Shown here: piece after piece, positions 58,801 through 64,000 of the stretch
Layout: each line of letters starts with the position of its first letter
Position numbering within the stretch: position 1 is the stretch's first letter
NCBI GenBank assembly: GCA_963920635.1
Contig: OY987299.1
Span: forward strand, 132,801,373 to 132,865,372
Direction of reading: 5' to 3'
Origin: Pseudeuparius sepicola
Lineage: Eukaryota; Arthropoda; Insecta; Coleoptera; Anthribidae
Length of the DNA stretch: 64,000 nucleotides
Notes under the pieces: model-generated
Told to the model about the DNA's origin: nothing
The model's database searches: none
What the model saw: only the letters and a program-made list of their open reading frames with translations
Position numbers and translations under genes: made by a program

Positions 58801-61762
58801 AATGTTTATAAGTCAAGACCCCATAATTTACAAGAACTGCAAGCTAGGATAAACCGTAGTTGTGAGGAAATTACTCCACAGCAAATACGAAATGTAATTT
58901 TGAATGTACGCAAGAGGAACGACAAATGCATTGTAGAAAATGGAGGCTTGGTAGAAGTTACAAAAATTTTATAATTTTAATTGTTTTTATGTTTTGTGTT
59001 TATAAGCATAAGGTTGTATTATTACAATTCAATTATTTTCCATGGCCAACTTTGAATTTTTGAAAATAAAGACGTACCTTGGCTGCATTTTTAATTTTTC
59101 TACAAAATCGTTATTACTTGAAATATTTTGATGAAATTTTGTACATACCCATTTCGAGGGGTGCTCAATCCATTGGCGCACACAGATTTTTTAAAAAAAA
59201 AAACGCTAATATGGTTTCTTAAAATTTTGCTCATAAAAACGGTCATAGTAGGCTTTGGATTTTATGCGAACCAGGAAATTTTTGTTCAAAATGTGCAGTT
59301 CATCGAGCTCTACAATTTAAAAAAAAAAATCAGCCAAATCGCACGATTGATACACTTTTTACAGACTGACCCCAAAACAAATGGGTCACACTGTATGTTT
59401 TCGCGAAACTTTAATGAAATATATGAGAAAGTTTCGCGAAATTTATGAAGTGAAACTTTCCCTTGAAACTTTCGAAAATTTCACTTCATGGGATAAGCGA
59501 AATATTTCACTTTTGAAAGTTCCAAATGTGAAAATTTCAAATGAAACTTTCAAACGGCACAACTCTAATTATGGTTATCATCATTATCAAAATACTAGGC
59601 ATGAGATATATCTAAATAAGAAACAATCCCCAAAACAATTGTGTTAAAAATGCAGGTTACAGCAAAATAAACTTTATATTATTTGCATGTATCTTTAGAA
59701 TTATTGCAGTTTTATTCGGATCAGAAATATCCAGGCCTGTGACTAGCGACCGATTTGGGTCTAATCCGATGATTTATTACTTTCTCTCATTTCGAAATGA
59801 ACTATTTATTAGGTGTAAATTTTTCATTGCTATAAACTCGCTTACCTTGCTCAAGGGCTCGCTAGGGAAAGTCAAATCGTTGGCCTCGGCCAACGTCCGC
59901 AGATCAAAGTAATATTTCGCGTAAATACAACTCGGCACGTTGATGTTGAACTGGAGCAGTTCCAGAAATTGCCGCTCCAACTCGTTCATGTCCTCGACGG
60001 TGATGTCCTTCAAGATTTGGCAGTAGTCGACGTTCCACACCGCCTGATCGTCCCACACTTTGGAAGCCAGCAGGATCGCACCTGAGAAAGACAAGAAAAA
60101 TAGGAATTTTATATTATACCGGAAGGAATTTTCACTTATTGTCGCACTTGGAAAAAAACTAGTGCACTCCAAACTAGTGCTGGCAACCGAAACCGATTTT
60201 TAGGTTAACCGATTAACCGGTTTTCGGTTAACCGCGGTTTTGATCCAAACCGAAAATCGGTTATTCGGTTAACCGGTTATTCGGTTAACCGGTTATTCGG
60301 TTAACCGGTTATTCGGTTAACCGGTTATTCGGTTAACCGGTTATTCGGTTAACCGGTTTTCGGTTATTCGATTAACCGGTTTCCCGTTAATTCGGGTTTC
60401 GAATAATCGGTTTTTGGTTAACCGGATTTTAACCAAAACCGGTTCTAGTAGAAAACCATTAATTGGTTTTCAATTTTTCAGTTTTTAATGGATGGGCTCG
60501 TGTAATTTCAAAAATATATATTTTTTTGGATGTATTGATAGATAATGGGAAAAAAATGGACCAGTGTCTTTCAGTTTTCGATTTTTCCTTTAGTTTTTCT
60601 GTAAATTTAAATTTGCAACCTTCCCGCCAACGTGTGACGTCGGGGACGAAGGCTATGGCTATAGTTCCGTTCTGTGAATTCTGTCTCTATTGTCTCTATC
60701 GTCTTCATAATAGTAGCAGTGTTGCCAGTTGTCATCACGTTTTCGGATTTTAAATTAAATTTAAGGAAAAAACAGGGTCAGAACCGCGGTTAATCGATAA
60801 GCGGTTATTTGATGCAATAACCGGTTTTCGGTTAACCGGTTAACCGAAAAAAAAAACGGTTGACTGAAAACCAGTTAACCGAAAACTGGTTAACCAAAAA
60901 CCGGTTAACCGAAAACCGGATAACCGAAAATCGGTTAACCGCTTAATCGGTTAAACCGAAAACTGGTTTTGAAGTCGAGTTTCGGTTAACCGATTTTAAC
61001 CGAAACCGACTTTAACAGAAACCGATTAATCGGCCAGCACTACTCCAAACTATTAGTCGAAACTAGCGATCGGCTGATGCTGACAGAGTTGAAGTGAGGA
61101 ATATCAAGGGTTGTATTCATTTGCCACCACTAACCTAAAACTATCCGCTTCCAATTCGATGGCTGTATGTCCAACTCGGCGTACGTCAGCAACCTCTCTA
61201 GATACACTAAGGTTATAATGGCACACTCGGCTGTCAGTTGCGCCGCGTTAAACAAAGTCCTCACGAACCTATAGATCTGCTTGTGTTCCGGATTGTGCTT
61301 GTCGTAGTCTTCGGTCACCCCGTCGCGCGTCAACGGGTGCAACTTCTCGTCGAAAATGTCTATCTGCCTCTGCGAGTCGCGGTTCTTTATGTGATAATAA
61401 ATCGCCAATGCCACGCACTTCACCGTGTTCTTCAGGTTGGGCTGCGAAACCGTGCTGTCGTCGAGGTATATCGTGGAGCACGAGCTGCTCTTCTTCAGCG
61501 GCCGCAAGTCGGCGATCTGGTGCTGGCTCTTCCTGCGTATCATCCCGTTCTGTATGGCCGACTTCGAGCGTTCGATGAAGATGGTCCTCGCCATGGGGTC
61601 CTGCGACGGGTCGGCCTCCCCATCGTCGGCCTCCCGCTCGCTGATGTGCTGCAAGTTCGAGACGCTGACCTCCCCCTCGTGGAGGGTCTCGTCGTTCAAC
61701 ACGATCACCCGGTGGCTGGTCTGCGGGCTGGAGTACGAGCAGCAACTGGTCTTGTTCCCCAT
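55665..61762 (-). CDS. CycY: Cyclin Y, complete
   Basis: Three exons on the minus strand, 61762-61135, 60081-59846 and 55817-55665, phases 1 and 0, total 1017 bp, 338 aa (human CCNY is 341). It starts MGNKTSCC: Gly2 fits N-myristoylation and the Cys pair possible acylation, as in CCNY, which is held at the plasma membrane. [20 protein letters not shown] and the cyclin box follow, with [20 protein letters not shown] across the first junction and SLDNL near the end. In other animals cyclin Y activates CDK14/Eip63E-type kinases and promotes Wnt co-receptor phosphorylation and PCTAIRE kinase activity. The gene looks intact. Confidence 0.96.
55818..56683. other. Cyclin Y intron 2 stretch
   Basis: AT-rich intron with no clear feature before footprint 5. 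Confidence 0.4.
56684..56705. mobile_element. 22-bp CACAGA palindrome with 7-bp target duplication (footprint 5)
   Basis: CACAGAATAG, GG, CTATTCTGTG. CCACAAG is duplicated at 56677-56683 and 56706-56712. Confidence 0.8.
57451..59393 (+). mobile_element. Full-length long-TIR Tc1/mariner transposon
   Basis: Bounded by TA on each side. Terminal inverted repeats begin CAGTGTGACCCATTTGTTTT and extend about 370 bp (57451-57820, 59026-59393) with few differences. It encodes one uninterrupted transposase. All parts needed for autonomy appear present. It is nested in hAT-4 and hence younger. Confidence 0.95.
57868..58974 (+). CDS. Mariner-superfamily transposase, intact
   Basis: It catalyses cut-and-paste transposition at TA sites. 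Open for 368 codons; the Met at codon 11 (57898, [16 protein letters not shown]) is the likelier start because the first ten residues are atypical. The N-terminal ~110 residues form helix-turn-helix DNA-binding regions. Catalytic residues: Asp168 in FTDEATF, Asp259 in [10 protein letters not shown], Asp297 in [17 protein letters not shown]. With 37 residues between the last two it is a DD37D type, like the maT family. It ends [12 protein letters not shown], the usual mariner tail. No stops or frameshifts. AATAAA follows in the right TIR. Confidence 0.93.
   Translation: MCSIQLIIIIMEYLSIRHKIEIVRLVGDNERSAAEAAAEFNNRHPGRSVSRSTVQRKNNIFDETGSISKNLLKTRQNGRRGLVENNNQILQYFSDNPRNSVRTASLDLHIPRESIRRCLRQNKIKPFKPKFLHTLEPGDEERRLEFCYWLQGEYLHNGNFLNEILFTDEATFTTNGVVSSQNCRHWSAENPEFIINARRQYSQKINVWCGILRDRIIGPFFFEGNLNAAGFLNFLEIEFRNALDELPLRYRLNLKLQLDGSPIHNARLIRNWLDNNFENCWIGRNSNFCEWPPRSPDLTPLDFFLWGTLKQNVYKSRPHNLQELQARINRSCEEITPQQIRNVILNVRKRNDKCIVENGGLVEVTKIL
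59846..60081 (-). CDS. CycY: Cyclin Y exon 2, cyclin box
   Basis: Acceptor GTCTTTCTCAG before 60081, donor AGCAAG|GTAAGC. It reads [20 protein letters not shown], then [20 protein letters not shown] and [20 protein letters not shown]. Almost identical to human CCNY over this length. Confidence 0.97.
60175..61042. mobile_element. hAT MITE (hAT-5) with AACCGGTTATTCGG arrays
   Basis: Ends TAGTGCTGGCAACCGAAACC and CGGCCAGCACTA; perfect 8-bp duplication CTCCAAAC (60167-60174, 61043-61050). Left and right thirds are arrays of GGTTAACCGGTTATTC-type units in opposite orientation around a ~370-bp centre without coding sequence. It fills most of cyclin Y intron 1 and ends 93 bp from exon 2. Confidence 0.93.
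61135..61762 (-). CDS. CycY: Cyclin Y exon 1
   Basis: ATG at 61762-61760, donor [24 protein letters not shown] start, [20 protein letters not shown], the [19 protein letters not shown] block, [13 protein letters not shown], then the start of the cyclin box ([20 protein letters not shown]). GC-rich and conserved with CCNY. Confidence 0.97.
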
Positions 61763-63208
61763 CGCGCCGCCCCTAACTGTATTTGCCGGGTTTACAGCCG
61801 AGCATCTTTATCGCACGTTCAATATTAGCCCGGGCCAGATTAAATATCTCACGTTATCATTGTGTTTGTGTGCACAGTGGTGATAAAAAAAAAACGCCGC
61901 CGCGACACCCACCCGAGTTACCGGTGGCTGGCCGTGAAAAACTGTCGGGCGCCCGTTTACATGCTAGAGGCGAGGGTGGGGCGGGCCGCTACGGATAATT
62001 TGGGTAATCGACGGTAATTAGCGATTAATGGTGTGGGAAGGGAGGTTTTTAATTGAAGTATTTAGGACATCATGTTTTTTCGTTGGACAGTTGTCAAAAT
62101 TGGAAAATTGTGACAGATGACAGCGATTCTCGGTGACAGGCGACAGCTGTCAAAAAGAGGGAAAGCGATGGTGGGGCTGGGGGGGGCCAGGTCACACACC
62201 ACACAGAATTCCCCAATTACCCTATTCTGTGGCGAGGCCTTACGAGGGTCCTGATCAAGGTTATTTGATCCTTAAATTTTTCTAAAAAGCCAACAGGTTT
62301 AATTACTGGCGACTTATTTAAATTTGAAATTATTTTAGGTAAAGCCGTAAACAAATCCAAAAGATTCTTGGACTTGATCAAATATTTTTTGCACACAGAA
62401 AATCCCACGGTTAGGTTAGGAGAATATACGTTTCAGAAAAAGCGTTGATTGACTTCCTCCATCGACGGAAAAAGTAAGGGCCGCCTGGCCCAAGATTTAT
62501 TGAGTAGAGGGAGTTTGTTTCTTTAAAACTCAAGGTCAAAATCGCCGCCATGTTGCCCGTCATCTGGTATCTAATTTCCAACTGCTCCCGTTTGTTTTCC
62601 GTATAGTCCTGTGAATTACTTTCGTATATTTTTCCTTTATTGCCTTTAAGAGGTATTATTTCACCTTAGAGTGAAGTGAAAAGATCCGGTGACAATATTT
62701 ATATAGATAAATTATTAGTTTGGTTTCACTGGATTCGTCCAAACCCAAGGTCCATATGGACCTTGGTCCAAACCCTTCAAAGTTAAGTTCAAAGCTAAGA
62801 GGAAGGTTAGTTTATAGGAAGGTTAGGGCATTCGACGACTTGGAAGGAAGGGGGGTGAGAGAAGCAAGGGGACGAAAGCGCAAATTTAAGTTGGTAATAT
62901 TTACACCTGAATTAGTGATTTAGTAACTCCCTAATTATTTAACGCTGCCAGCCCTAGGTGCACACAGACGTTTTTGGCATATTCATTTAACGCTTGCAGT
63001 CAAAGACTTGTTTCGTGGGTATTCCAGTTTACGCGTAAATTTCTTATAATATTGCTTTAGCTATTTTCTCTAATGTTACACGGTATTTTTTTGTTTTCGA
63101 CTTTCGGTAACTGTGTTCCCCCTTCTGATACGCCACTGGCATCAAGCTGTGAGGAGGAGGAGGAGAAGAAGAAGAAGAGTTGGTGGAGGTGGCACGGTGG
63201 TGGAGGAC
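61763..63208. promoter_or_regulatory. Upstream region of cyclin Y
   Basis: 61763-62000 is GC-rich and should contain the cyclin Y 5' UTR and promoter. A CACAGAATT...AATTCTGTG-like pair at 62199-62231 recalls the CACAGA family but lacks a duplication. 63150-63208 is a simple GAG/AAG and GGT repeat. No gene recognised. Confidence 0.35.
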
Positions 63209-63661
63209 CAAGGTTAGTGGAGAGTAGGTTGAACGGTAACTCGGGTGAGGCGAGCGGGGAGGGGAAGGCTGTGACGTCACATGTGGATAAAATGGATACA
63301 TTGCTTTGAGTTTACATGCATTCAGATGGTTTAGCGTTCTCTGGTTTTAGCTCATTTAAATAACCTCGATTTTAGCTTGTTTGTTTAAACGTGTGTGGCG
63401 ATTTTTGCAGTATCTTTGGACAGTTTTATAGATATTAAATTTTTATAGTGTATTGCCTTAATTAAAACATAAAAATCGTGCAGGTGTATTGTAAAAAAAA
63501 TAATTATATATTATTATCCTGATATTTAGCTCTTTACTAACCTTGCAGGCGTACAAGCCGCGTACAAGCTAATATTATATGCGCAAGATATCCATATGTG
63601 ACGTCATCACATGAAACGAAAAGTTACCGTTCAACCTACTCTCCACTCTCCACTAACCTTG
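63209..63661. mobile_element. MULE- or foldback-type MITE with 9-bp target duplication
   Basis: Ends CAAGGTTAGTGGAGAGTAGG continuing TTGAACGGTAAC; the right end is the complement with an extra AGAGTGG-like 8 bp. The 9-bp duplication GTGGAGGAC lies at 63200-63208 and 63662-63670. 453 bp, no coding sequence. A 9-bp duplication points to Mutator-like or FB-type elements. Confidence 0.8.
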
Positions 63662-63725
63662 GTGGAGGACGTCTTTTGGTTTAAGAGTGGGGGAATGTCC
63701 TAACTAACCTATATATTTTGTGGTC

Positions 63726-63990
63726 CTAACCAGAGCATATAAAACAACCAGCAGTATAACTTACTCTTGAGAAATCATCCGCAAATTCAATGACCTTGAG
63801 CCATATTGGTGGAATAAAAGTCAGAGGTGTAGTCGGGAAAATCAGTTCAGAAATACAGAGTAAAGTATGTAGTGTGTGGTAAGCACAAGCAGCTTTTACT
63901 CCTTCTTGGGATTCTTTATTTAAATATACTAGCAAAAAGCACAATTTACAAAAAAGCACACTCCACGGCACTGTATTATCTCTCATACAG
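63726..63990 (-). repeat. Dispersed repeat R, copy 2, uninterrupted
   Basis: Inverted relative to 11281-12000, without the hAT-2 insertion. On the minus strand it is open for 86 codons (MRDNTVPWSVLFCKLCFLLV ...), partly because of the repeat's composition. No protein family recognised. Confidence 0.75.
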
Positions 63991-64000
63991 CCAAAAAAGA

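Larger units (their letters stand above)
56777..59567. mobile_element. Non-autonomous hAT element (hAT-4) containing a mariner
   Basis: Left end TAGGGATGGGCAAATTTC; the right end complements TAGAGTTGTGCCGTTTGAAA. The perfect 8-bp duplication ATTATGGT lies at 56769-56776 and 59568-59575. Subterminal GAAATTTC/GAAACTTT repeats resemble those of hAT-1. Without the 1943-bp mariner it would be about 0.85 kb. Confidence 0.92.

Noticed and set aside
61238..61883. Plus-strand ORFs opposite cyclin Y exon 1
   Set aside because: Shadow frames of the conserved cyclin Y coding strand, with no homology of their own.

Overview
The window is nuclear DNA of an insect, most probably a holometabolous insect such as a beetle. 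Evidence: three spliced animal genes with GT-AG introns and insect-type sequences (a Gbb/60A-class BMP, a storkhead/knockout protein, cyclin Y), GC-rich exons set in AT-rich introns, and a heavy load of Tc1/mariner, hAT, TTAA-type and fold-back DNA transposons. No marker in the window fixes the species or order.

Layout. (1) 1-24081, + strand: storkhead-box gene (Drosophila knockout, human STOX1/2). Six coding exons are visible with matching splice phases (2364 bp, 787 codons plus stop). The first exon lies upstream of the window. The intron before the first visible exon ends in an eight-copy ~213-bp tandem array, and each unit carries the 3' splice site and the first 27 bases of that exon. 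(2) 24082-28995: intergenic, mostly palindromic elements. (3) 28996-43353, - strand: complete seven-exon gbb gene (1236 bp, 411 aa) with signal peptide, prodomain and seven-cysteine TGF-beta ligand domain. Its introns hold nested fold-back transposons. (4) 43354-55664: intergenic, with repeats, three candidate orphan exons and one unassigned ORF. (5) 55665-61762, - strand: complete three-exon cyclin Y gene (1017 bp, 338 aa). Its large intron holds a hAT element that contains an intact long-TIR mariner; its small intron holds another hAT element. (6) 61763-64000: upstream flank with a 9-bp-TSD element and a dispersed repeat.

The three genes need not work as one pathway: storkhead is a winged-helix nuclear factor, Gbb is a secreted BMP ligand, and cyclin Y is a membrane-anchored cyclin. 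The most unusual signal is a set of five tiny palindromes (19-59 bp), each opening CACAGA and closing with TGTG (TCTGTG in four) and flanked by perfect 7-8 bp target duplications. In the three longest, the palindrome is built from 17-nt terminal segments. This is the pattern expected if a P-superfamily transposon, which cuts 17 nt inside its ends, had excised and left footprints.
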